Positions 1 to 12,300 of a stretch of DNA of 64,000 bases are shown in pieces (position 1 is the stretch's first letter; the number at the start of each line of letters is the position of its first letter). The notes under the pieces are model-generated. The model did not search any database. It saw only the letters and a list, made by a program, of their open reading frames with translations, and had not been told where the DNA came from. Origin of the DNA: Hydractinia symbiolongicarpus (taxonomy: Eukaryota; Cnidaria; Hydrozoa; Anthoathecata; Hydractiniidae); the NCBI RefSeq assembly GCF_029227915.1, contig NC_079875.1:17849001-17913000 (forward strand). Reading direction: 5' to 3'. The position numbers and the translations under genes were made by a program.

Positions 1-724
1 GATAATTTCTTCATTTGAAAAAGCAATTGGAGACCATAGCAGGCTCGAATTTAATTGACTTTTTTCTTTATGCCAAAAGTGTTATTTTTATTCAAACAAT
101 TTTAAAAACCAAACGCGGTATAATTTTTTTTCTGTATAATTTTGTTAAAATGTAGCTGAACTTTCTAAATGAATTTTGAAGTTTTATTTAAGCCATGTGG
201 ATAAAGATTTTTTTAATTTGAAAACCAAGCATATTTTTGCCTATTTGCTTGTGATGACCTGCAAAATAAACAATAAATTTATGAAAATGACAGCATAGTC
301 ATGCATACTATTTCAGACATGTAGAAAAAGAAGGTAAGATTGAGAGAGTCATCATGTTTGGGGTTCACGATTCAAAAAGTCCCCCACTACTTTGGTTAAC
401 ATTGTGAGCTTGAATTATTTGCCATAACTGTTTTTCTTTTATCAAAAAAAATTTAAAACAACTAACATGTGGCTAAACAAAGTGACTTATATATGTTGTC
501 ATTAGTGAAACCAGGTCAACATCTTAGGCTATAAAAAAATGTACCAAACTTGGCTGTAGTGCACTAAGCACTATAGACACGTTTTGGTTAACATGGTACA
601 TTTCACCCCCTGCCCTCGCTTTAAATCTTGATTATTTTGTTTTTAATTTAATTGTTACATATAAGCTCTGTTTTCATCTTTGTGCTAAACGTTTTGTAAA
701 TTCTTTTAAACCTCTAATTTGTAG

Positions 725-3700
725 GAAAACATGTACAGCAATTCACCCAAAAAATTAAAGACTGTTGGAATTCGGAACCTTGGAAATACATGCTTTATGA
801 ATGCTATTTTACAGTCTCTAAGGTTTGTAAATAGATTTATTATTTTTTTTGTTTGCTATTGGATAGAGGAACCATTTTCTTAAATCAACAACTTAGCAGA
901 GATTTAAGTACATATATATTTTTATTAAATCACAATGTCAGCTTGATAATGTCAACTGTCATGTTCAATGAACCTTTTTCTTAGTCCTTGTGAGCTAGCC
1001 AGCAGGAATTGAAACTCTCTATGGAAAAAACAAAACAAAAAGTTTCAATTTTTCACTGACTACATTGGACGAGGGCAATGCTATTTAGAGGAATAGTGGT
1101 ATCCCCCCTGAAGCATAGATGCATTATTGATTTCCTATTTCCTATTCTTGGACCTCCCTGAGCAAGATTTTTTGTGATTTGTATGTAGCAAATATCATAT
1201 ATCGATAACCGTTCAGGCATTCTTCTGGGTTTGGTGAATTGGTCAAGTTCTCATAATGTTTTACAGGCAGATTTGATATTGCACCTACTTAATTTTAAGT
1301 GTGTGCACACTTGTGTGTATGTGTATGTGCTGTGCTACATTTTCTTGAACAGCTCTGCATTCTGTGCTTTGCTCTTTTGTCTTTATGAATCGTTTTCGTA
1401 TAAGTACTGTTTTTTTTTTCAGTAATCTAAAACACTTCAGCTGCTATTTCAAGGAGCTTCCTGCAATTGAGTTAAACGATGAGAAAGGAGACAATGGAAA
1501 GATTAAAAAATATTACACTCGTAGCTATCAACCTGACGATCTGTAAGTTGTGTTTTTACCAAAAAAGCATTTTATGCCCCACAAAACTTTCCTTCAAGTT
1601 TCCCTTTTTTAAATACCATTTTTAGCCAAAGTTAAACAAACATCGATTGCCAAGCATAATGGTAATATTAGAATCAATTTTTTTTATTTAATTTAAATTT
1701 GTCCAAAATAAAAATTTGAAACAAAAACAAAAAAACCTGTTACAGGACTGATATCAAATGCAGGAATATACCCTACTACAGGTAGCCAAAATTCAGATTT
1801 GGTGATACTCTTGTGATTTTAATAGTTAATCAATTTTACTAATGGTTACTTTGTATTTTTAGATCTTTGGTGGAAGAACTTCGTAAAATTCTTTGCGCTT
1901 TATGGCAAGGTGCAACTGCAGCTATATCCCCAGATGCATTATTTTCTGTTGTTTGGAAAGTTGTTCCACGTTTTAGGTTGGTTAATGTGGAAGAATTTTA
2001 CTGATAGTTGTGGTGCATTGCCAACTGTTTCTCTATTACTACACTCTCTTCTTCTTTTGTTTTGTTTTTTAACTGTTCGCACACACAAAACAGTCTAAGA
2101 TTAATAGCATTCCATTTGTAAATTTAACGTGTAACACATGTATATTATATATGTACCTACTAAATGGCAGAAAATGAGTAAATAAGCTCCAAGAGGCTAT
2201 AATGTTTTACTGTGGGATAGAAATCTTTGATAAAATAAGGATAAACATCTGAATTGACGAATACCATGAAACAGTCAACAAAATACATATATATATAATA
2301 TTTTTTTACTTTTTTGCCCTAAAATCAACTTATAAGAGGTCTTATTACATGACATTAATGTTACCTCTAAGGTCTTTAGTTAAAGGGTTAAGTATTTGTA
2401 ACTAAGGGAGTATTTGTTTACTAATGTTGCTATGTGTTGTTTAATGACATTTTTTCTGTTTAGAGGTTACCAACAACATGACGCACATGAATTTATGCAT
2501 TATCTGTTAGATCGAGTTCATACTGAATTGTTACAAACTAATATTTTTTCGAATGGCCGTGATACAATTGTATCTGGAATATTTGGTGGGCAGCTACAAA
2601 GTGAGGTAAAAATGAATATTGGTTAATGCTTTATTTAAACGTTCCACAACTACTAAAAACTTTATTACCTTTTGTTGATTTTCTATGATAAAAGCACCAG
2701 AACTGATCTCAATTTTTACTGTGTACCAATAAAACTTTCCGAAGGAACTTTTTTTACTGGAAAAGAATTTAATAGGGATCTAGCTTTATATTCATTGAAA
2801 ATAGCCATTGATTGAGAAAAAGTAGAAAGCAATCCTAATTCTGCATTGATCAACGTTGATAGATTTGACCAATTTCATTAAAATAGAAACCCATCTTTTT
2901 TCTGTTCTTTTAATTCTTTTTTCATGTTAACTGAAGTTAATAAATTCTTATTCATTTTCAATAATTTAAATAAATGCCAAATGCTCTAAATATATTTTTA
3001 ATTTTCTTTTCAGGTAACCTGTCTAAAATGTGGAACCATTTCAAAAAAGAAAGAACCTTATTGGGGTAAGTAGGAATAAAAGATTTCCCATAGTTAATCT
3101 GTGCTCAATTCTTTATCAGGGCACAGATCTGTGCTCAATTCAAGTTCTTTGATTTGCAGCAAGGGAAAAAACAGCAGCATCTTTAGCTGTACACAAATTT
3201 TTGATATATTGTCATGTATAAAACTAGTTTAACAATTTCCTTATCTGAATCCTTTTTTTTTTTTGAGATATGCGAGTGCTCTGAATTTTGATTTGCTAAT
3301 AATTTTTTCCCTTACTCTAGATTTATCTCTTGACATTCCATGTAAATCGTCCAAGAAATCGAGTGCTCAAAAATTAGAACCTAAATCCAAAGTTTGTCAT
3401 CTAACGGGTATGTTGCAGCTGTTGCTGTTTATAAAATGGATTTTCACATTTTAGTGACATTCCTTATTTGTTATTTTCTTTTGTTGCTTATGTTTTTTTA
3501 GATTGTTTACAACGTTTTATCGAAGTTGAAGAACTTGATGAATCCGAATGGTACACATGTGAGAAATGTAAAAAGAAGCAGCCGTCAACGAAAAAATTCT
3601 GGTTATTACAACTGCCTAACGTATAATGTTACAATTATTTGTAAAAACACTTCTTAGATTTTTTAAAGCTATTTTACAAAAAATGATAACTTTTCAAAAC

Positions 3701-5332
3701 TCTCTTCAAAACTTTGCTAATTAATACATCCCACACAATACTTGGTAGTTAACATAATATCCAGGCAAACTGGAAATGAGTAAATAAAAGTTTCGCCAAT
3801 TATTAATCATATATGATACTGTAAAATTAAAACCAGTGAAAATGAACGTCTATTTTCATTTTAAATCTTCTTCACCTCTTTTTAATGAATCTTTTCAATG
3901 TTTTTAAGAATTTGCAAAGTCTTTAACGTCTGGAAATAAAACTGTTAAAGTTGCTATCTCGATCATTTAGGCTCAAAATTGTTAGTAAACCTTTTTAACA
4001 TATTCTTCAATGCTGCCTTTAAATAAAATTTTGCATCATTTTTTTTTTTATAGAATGTTTATTTATTTTTTTATATTTGCTAGGTATTATGTCTTCATTT
4101 AAAACGGTTTCGTTATTCACCTCATGGTCGAACGAAAGTGGACACATTTGTTCGTTTTCCAATCACAGAGTTAAATATGAATAGTTACATGCTAAAACAA
4201 GGACAAGTAAGTCTTTTCATGTTTTGTTGTTATACCTCTTACATCAGGCCAAGTTGACATGAAGTTTCTAAAATACTAAAAAAGCTTTAGTGATACTATG
4301 ACTCCTTTATGAGTTTTTTTTAAAACTTATGACTCAGCGTTGCTTCATACCAATCACTTTTTCTTATTTTGATTTGTTTAGAAACAACATAGACTATCAA
4401 CAAAGGCACATGTCTATGACTTAGCAGCTGCTGTCGTTCATCATGGTAGCGGGTATGTTTTTTCTCCTTTGAAGAAATTGCTCTTCTATATTATATTAAG
4501 GTTTAGTCCTAACCTATGCATTGGAAATTATTCCATTTATGCTGTTTCTTTTTTTCTTCTATGTTTGTCACTAAAGTTGTTTTCTCCTGCTAAATGTTTT
4601 TTCTAAATAAACCATGATCACCATTGGCAAGTTAAGAATACTCTGAGACTAACATAGAACATAATCTCAAATTTCAGCAATCAAAGCAAAACATCATTCC
4701 ATAAGTGTATCTGATATTATGTTATACACCTTATGCCTTTGTACTTTTTGTTCTTGGATGTAATATATTATGCAAATGTATAACATTACCATTAATTTAT
4801 GCCACATGTTGATTATAGTAAAATTGTTTTAAAATAATTTATCTTTGATTGTGTGTGCACAAATAAAAGTGATGTAAATAAAAGAAAGTTACTTTGGAAC
4901 ACCAAAAAATTGCAGTCTATTATATCTTTATATTTTGTTTTTAGGGCTGGTTCTGGGCATTATACAACCTATGCTAGGCATGAAGGTTAGTTGTGAAACC
5001 ATTTTGTATTATAATCTTTATAATAATGTGTGTCAGCCCTGTAAATTCACATTAGCATTTGAAAGCCGAGCTACATTAATTCAAGAACAGCTTTTTATGC
5101 CGCCCTAATGTGTGCCAAAATAAGCATGTAAAGATATTAAACCTTGCTGCACCTAATTTTAATATCTTCTGTGCTTTTAGGTGCTTGGTATAACTTTAAT
5201 GATAGTACAGTTTCGTTAACAAGCGAAGACTCAATCACACACTGTAAAGGTTACATCCTCTTCTACACAAGACAGTATCCTGATGTGAACATTATTGAAC
5301 GTATTAAAGAAAATGTAAAGCGAGCCAAATAA
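725..5332 (+). CDS. USP3: Ubiquitin-specific protease, USP3-like (5' partial)
   Basis: Eleven exons can be joined in frame: 725-822, 1423-1542, 1863-1976, 2464-2605, 3014-3065, 3321-3407, 3502-3620, 4084-4206, 4382-4452, 4945-4985 and 5181-5332, giving 372 codons plus stop. All introns are GT-AG. The cysteine box [15 protein letters not shown] lies in the first exon, and the second exon encodes [11 protein letters not shown], as in USP3. [16 protein letters not shown] follows. Two CxxC zinc pairs (CLKC and CEKC) and the histidine box [12 protein letters not shown] are present, so the catalytic Cys and His are intact. USP3-family enzymes remove ubiquitin, notably from histones H2A/H2B, in the nucleus. 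The first visible exon starts in phase behind a splice acceptor, so the N-terminal zinc-finger UBP domain (about 150 residues in the human protein) should lie left of the window. USP44/49/22 relatives are less likely because the exon-2 match is USP3-like. Confidence 0.93.
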
Positions 5333-6304
5333 TTATAATAGATAGAGTGATTTTCTAAATGTTTTTAAAATTTTATATTAGTTTTAAATGACAGCGTGTT
5401 GTTGTTGTTTTGTGTGTATTTTTTGGTTTAGTTGTTTGAGTTTTTGTCATTGAATCTATTATTTTTTGTGAATCATTTGATGTTTAGTATTGCATAAAAT
5501 GGCATTTTACTAATAAATTTGTTCACCTTACCATGTGTTTTATTTTAAGAATAATAACAGGTCCATATTTAAGTATTTGAACTGATGGTGGAGCAAAAGT
5601 TGTCTTCTTGTATTTATTTAGTAAAAATTGTGTAAAAGATCATCTAACAGAAACAGCTTTTCTTTTTTCATAAATAGGTTGTTACTCTTTAGTTTCAAAT
5701 AAACTTCCCCCTCTGCTGCTTGATAGTTTTCCAACTTTTTTTTATATACTTTCTTCTTTGATATTCTGCATGTTCAAGATTCAAATTGCTGTTTTTAGTT
5801 TCTGCATTGCTAGAAACCTAAAAATTCCTTTTTGAATGTTGATCCAAAATTGTTTTAAATTGTTTTGTACCTGTTGGATACACAATTTTAGATAAGCTGT
5901 ATTTGTTTTCTTTTGACTGGATATTGTTAATAATTATGTGTGCAATAATATAAAAAAATATTGCATTTATTGTATATATAGTTTACAATATAATTCATCT
6001 TCTTATCCATTGTCTTTTTTCCGTCTTTTTTCATGCAGAAATGTTAGATACGAAAAGTTTATATGGGTGACATACCTAACTGTAAAAGTTTGAATAATAA
6101 ATCGACAACGTGAAATCATCACTGAGCCTAAAGTAGCAACACAATATTGGTGATTATTTTTTTCCAAATTTTTTACTATTGAAAGGCAAAGTTTTATCGT
6201 GGAATCTTTTGTCTGTCATCAACACGTATTTCTGCACTGTTTTTTTATCATATTTTTCTTCTTTTTTTAGGAGAACTGAGATAATATCATATTAATTTTA
6301 TGCT
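5333..6304 (+). promoter_or_regulatory. USP3-NCKIPSD intergenic spacer with a splice acceptor before the NCKIPSD start
   Basis: About 970 bases separate the USP3 stop from the NCKIPSD start. No coding region is seen. A long pyrimidine tract ending in AG at 6269-6270 sits 34 bases ahead of the ATG, a good 3' splice site. It implies either a 5'UTR intron or, in a hydrozoan, a spliced-leader addition site. The promoter itself could not be identified. Confidence 0.5.
5512..5517 (+). promoter_or_regulatory. Probable polyadenylation signal of the USP3-like gene
   Basis: AATAAA occurs about 180 bases past the stop codon and is followed by a T/GT-rich stretch. Position and context fit the cleavage signal of the upstream gene. 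AT-rich DNA throws up such hexamers by chance, so confidence is moderate. Confidence 0.4.
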
Positions 6305-9300
6305 ATGTACAAGGCGCTTTATTCACATACCAATGCTGACAAAAATGTACTCTCCTTTAAACCTGGAGATGAGTTTAATTTGATTGAACAAATTGATGAG
6401 CATTGGTGGTCGATGTTGAGCACAAATGGCATTACTGGTCTTGTGCCTGCTTCATACTTGGAAATAAATAAGGTTTGTATTGTAATTTTTTATTAAATTT
6501 TAATTATTAGGGAAAAAAGAAAAATGGTAATTTTATAAGGTGTTGAATCCCACACAAATCCCACTTAAATTCCAAAATTTAGTTAATGTTACAGAGGTAG
6601 AACGCACGGATAGATTAATGTTATCTTGAGGAAAATGGTAGTGGGGAACCTAAAATTAATGTCACGCAGAGTGTAGAAATAAACATTATTTTTGACACCT
6701 TACATTTTAAATTCTTTTTAGAAAAATATCTTTAAGGGCGGATTTCCACTTAAAAAAAGAGAAAGGAATTACTTGATATGTAATAAGTGTGAAATGTTTT
6801 AATAATTTACTACCATTGTATAATTTATTTCAAAAGTTAAAGGTTCTCTTCAACTTCGAAATAAAATGCGTGCCAACAAGTTTTTAAAAATAGAAATAAA
6901 ATTAAAAATAAATAAATAAATTTTCCCTGTTTTTTCCCACTTCCTAATTTATTTTATTTCAACTATAAAAAAAAAACATTTTACAGAAGATCTTTGTACA
7001 AAAAATGTTTAGAAAAAAAATGGATTTGTTAAAGTGGGAGCCGCCTTAAAATACTAAAATTAATTATAGAAATTTTTAGACGAAATACATATAGAAAAGT
7101 AAAGAATTGTATATCACAGTATCAACTTTACAAAATATGCCATTAACCATATTTTGTTATAATTACCCTTATTTTCTAGATCAGTCAGAAGGATGTACTC
7201 AAATCAATAGATGAATCAATTAAACTTATTCATAACTCTCCTAATACAGTTTGGAATGAAACTGTGAGGAAAAATATACAGTAAGTACACACACCACAAA
7301 AATTTAAAAATGCTTCATTTTGTTTTGTTAAATTTAATTTTACTTAAATTAATTGAAAATGGTCAAATTGATTTGATCAAATCTGGAAAGATTTTGAATT
7401 TTGTGCTAGCAATTAATGAAAACCCTAACCTTCATTTGCCTTTCTGCTTGTTATAGAATGACAAAGTGTACCCTTCTGTTACTATTTACAGAAAACTGAT
7501 GGTTAACCGCGAAGCTATCTCATCAGGAAAGAGTTTGTGGACTAATCCAACTGCTGAAATTCCACACCAACCTAAGAGACTTGCTCCACAAGTACCTGCA
7601 AACAGTATTAAGAAAGGAAAGTCAACCAAAAGATATTCTGCACCTCTGCCACCTGGTTTTAAAGGTAAATAACAGTAATAACCAGTTATCTAACCACTTT
7701 CCTCGCAGACCTGCTGTGATGTTGTATGGGCTAGAGTCTTAAAGGTGGCTAACATGATTCAACTAAAGATGCACAATATTGAAGATGTTTTAAACAATGA
7801 TATTCCTTGTGTGGCATATAAAAACCTCGATCCATTGTGTGTTTTTTGAATTATAAGTGAAAGATTTTTAGTAACATGAATTAAAGAGCCATTTTAGTAT
7901 AGAAGATTATTGGCTGAGCAGAATAATTTGAAAATTCAAAGGGCAGCGTTTAACAATGCTGTTATAATTTCATACAGTGATGATTTATTTTTCTTATGCA
8001 TGTTGAATTTGTAATGAAAATAATACTTCCTTCTTGGTTTTCATATTTAAGTTATACTATACATGTCTAATGAATTTTTAGAGGAAGCCTGGTGCTTTTA
8101 GCGAGCTGTTCTTTTCACGCTAGTTGTTCTTTTCACGCGAGTTGTTGTTCAACACATACATAACCCACTATAAGTAACTGCGTAGGATATTAACATGTCA
8201 AGTTTCTGCACGTCCACAAGTTAACTGAAAAAATTAGGTCAAAGTAATTGTTTCTTCAATTTTCCGAATCAGTATTGGAAAATTAATTACAATTATTAAT
8301 TAATAATTCTTTAAAAATTTAAAAATATACAGGTAAATAAATAGATAATAAGTCTTTTAATATTTAATATAATATTTAATTGAACTGATTTTTAAACGAT
8401 CTTATTTTTGGATTTTTTTCATGATATAGATGTTTTTTTAAGTTCATCATGCATTCTTATTATGGATTTTGCGTAGAGGTGGTGCTTTTGATGTTGTTCT
8501 TTGTTAAGTGGCAAATCTACATTATGCTAACAACAATCACAATAATATTGACTAATTCTCTACGGTGGCGCCCATACATTTTTGTGAACACAATAGCCTG
8601 ATAAAATTCAAGGATTTGAGCCTTTTTGATTCATGTCGGCACTCAACAATTGCCAAGAGTGATACAAATTTGTTGTGGAATTCCCATCTTTTAAAGCCTA
8701 AACATACTTCCCAAAACAGGCAGTTCATAAATTTAAGTATTAAATATTAAAAGTATTCTCTTTTGCTAATTTTCAGTCATAAGGCATTTCTTTTTGATTT
8801 TTAGATGCCGCACCAACTTCTGATGCTTCATCAGAGGCAAACGCTAATGGTGCCAGTAGTAAGATTTATAATATACAAGTTAATAAAGGAGACATTAGTC
8901 CTCTTAATATGAAACAACCTTCGAAACGAAACAGTTCTGAGTCATCAAATGAAAGCCTAACCAGTCCCACAGGTACACATCAGGTATATTTACCATCTTC
9001 TGGTAAAAAGGATCAAGTAAATACTTCAAAGAGCACAACAACAAAAGATGTTAAGCTAAAGGTAATTGAGGGAAGTAACATAACAATCTCCAGAATGGGT
9101 GAATCAAGTTTCAAAACTATCCGATCAGATGAAAATGTAAAATCAAAACAAGTTGATAACCTGATACAAAAATCTCCAAGTACTAAAAATACAGAAAGTT
9201 TTTCTTTTGTGCCACATAACACCATATCGAGAGACTCCTTTGCGTCCAGTGACATGAGTACAATAACTTCAAAGTCTTTGTTGCAACAAGATACAGGATG

Positions 9301-12300
9301 CTATGTACCCGAGGATTTGGGGAAACAACTTATTGATGCTGTAAGAGGAAGGTATAGTATTTGAGGCCGTTGCTACATAATGTTTTTGTTGTTATTGTAG
9401 TTGGTATTTTTGCCATTTGCAAATCAATTCTTCCACATATCTAATAGTAAATGAAACATCACAAAGCCAAAATATCTTTAACAGTGATCAACAGGGATCC
9501 TACTTCTCTTAATTAAGATTGTTGACTAGATGTTCTTGATTGCTACGTTTTAAAAGCATCTTATTTTAAATTTTATTGTATTCATTCAAACTGTAGGTAA
9601 ACAGCATTAAGGAAACAAAAATAATTTTAGGTGTAAGATGAGTTTTAATAAATCATTAGCGGCCATACGTTGTGTTCTACAAACCATTGGAAACGAAGTA
9701 CCCTCAATCTCTGAACCACTAAAGAAAATTATGAAGCAAATTCAGGATGATAAGTTGGTAAGATTTTTTTTCCAGATTATTTTTCATTCTGATTGGACAA
9801 AGATAATTGCTGTCTCCCACCAGGTTAATAAAATAACACTAGGCGAAACCTATTTTTTTCTTGTCTGTAGAAATTTCTTTTTTGTACATAATTTTAGAAT
9901 GTGTTTCAAGGTTCTTTGGCTGAGGAAGATGCAAACCGGCTGTGCGATGTGTTGAACCAATTAACAGAACATAAAGAGGACTCCCAGCAACGAAATTGGG
10001 CCATACATGAAGATTTCTTAGTGATCAAGGAGTTGATGGAGAATTTGATGAGCATCATGGTAGTAGTGCATTTAATTTATCAGTGGCTTTTTGGTACTCA
10101 CAGATTTGCAACAACTTTTAGGGGAATTAAGCCTCAAACCTAAATAGCATTATCTCGGTTAACATTATGTTCGTTTCCCAAAGTCTGGTCAAAATTTTGA
10201 AAAATAAATATTATTTTGATTGATTTTAATATAAAACTTACCCCATCTATAAGCGAACGGTAAGCACCATATACCATGAGGTATCTTACGCTGAAGAAGC
10301 ATAAAGGTAGGTTTCCCATACTATTGTGTTTTTCGCTCTAGCGTAGAAAGCTAAGGAGCATTTTTCTCTTGTGTTTGAACTTATGGAAATCAATTTCTCG
10401 CTTGAGAGAAAAGATGTTTAGAATAAAATGGCTGACGTAAAGAGAAAAAACCTTTGGCTATGAAACATTGTGTTTTTTGGCAGCGAATTAAAAGAAGATG
10501 TAACAGGAAACAACAACTAAGAAATTGGATTGCGCAATTCTTTACATTTTCTTGTATTTCATTGGTTAAAAAGCTCGAGAGATAAAATACGCTCTAAAAA
10601 AGTTGAATGAGTTCAACTTTTTGAGAAAAGCTTGGGAGCATATTTTTACGTCGAGTCAGCGGTCATTCTACTTCATTGTGCATGCCTGTGAGAAAAGCTC
10701 TCAAGTTTTTTCCGTTTGAGCGGTAAAAGCAGTCTTATGGAAACCTACCTTAAGCTTGCACTGAGGCAAGCAGTGAGATATGGAAAATTTAAGCTCCTGC
10801 TCTGACTCTCCTGTTTGTAGATCATTCAAGTGACTCTAGTGAAACGTCGGTAACAGGATGTTACATGAATGAGCTTGAATACTCTAAAGCAGAACTTGAA
10901 AAAGTGACTTATGAATCTAGTGATAGCGAAGAAGAATTAAATTTAAGCAGACTTGAAAATTTGCATTGGTGTAACTGTACATGTTGCGAACTCTCCTTAT
11001 ATATGAATAAGGAAGTCTTCAAAAAATATATTTCTTGTAAATATTTGAAAGACCATATTTTTCATAGTTACACAAAAATAAAATATTCTTTTTATCTTCT
11101 TATTTTCTCACTTTTCGCTTTATACACACCATCGCAGATTATTTAATTAAATTAAAAATAATGCCATTCCTTAAGTAGCAATTAAAAAAGGAGGAGAGGC
11201 CATGTGCCTCAAATAACAATTTGTTTCAAAGAAGTTTTGATAAATGAATAAATTTCTTTTGAATATTTTATCTTTAATCCTGGTTTACACTGTAACTCAA
11301 ACTTTGATTCAGCATTTTTAAACAAACAATAACAACATCATCATCATCATTCTCGGCTTAACATCCGTTTTCCATGCTAGCATGGGTTGGACAACAACGA
11401 AAAAGCAAAATAAAGTACAACGGACTAGAGTTATATTTTTTGAATTGTTATGTTTATTCACATTGTGTAAAAACTTTAAAAAAGACAAAGATATCAAAAA
11501 ATTGTAATGAACGTAAAGTACGTCATAGATCTCCACCGCAGATATTGTTTTGATTTTTACATGGCGATTACTGTTGTCAACTTTATGCTAGAAAAGATGT
11601 AAATTCAAAAAACTTCAATTTTTTTTATATACCATCAAAATATGTAGGCTTTGTAAAAGATATTTCCGAAAAAAAAATATCTGGGCTTAATTCCCCTTTA
11701 AATTTGATGTACCTACATGTCAATAGATGAGATGAGATGAATATTAAGATTATTAATGAACCATATATTTAGTAAAAGATTTTTGTGCAGCAATTTCTCT
11801 TTTTTATTCACAGCTATGTCAAAATCTTTATTTTACCTTTTATGAGAAGTCGGCCCTGTTTTGCATGACTTTTTGTCTAAAGTAAACTTTTATACTACGT
11901 TTACACTAAGCACTTATACGGATTCCAAGAAAGTATCTGGATTCAAACAGAAATGTAATAGTTTGAAACCAAAGATATTTTATTCGTTTTCATCTGTTTC
12001 CACACATACAGAAAAATGCATAATTTTTGCATTAGTGTATTGTACCAAATTTATTCAGATAAATACCATATTGTCGGTTTACATTACAAAATTTATACGG
12101 ATTCAAGCAATTATTGCGAATTCTAATTAATGTAGAAAAAAACTTTTCTTATTTTTTTATCGTTTTCATGCTGAATTTGTATAAATTTGTAAAATCTAAT
12201 GTAAATGTGATTCCACTAAATGTCTATTTTTAGTAACTGGACTCATGGGTCTGGATAAATTTGCACAGTTGTAAACACAGTATTAAAGATTTTTAAAGAC

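Noticed and set aside
315-334. Possible 17-base micro-exon upstream of the USP3 exon at 725
   Set aside because: It has AG and GT borders, but it is too short to identify and its phase does not fit the following exon.
11885-12290. Possible MITE with GTTTACAC-like ends in NCKIPSD intron 6
   Set aside because: The terminal words are only loosely inverted and no target duplication is visible.
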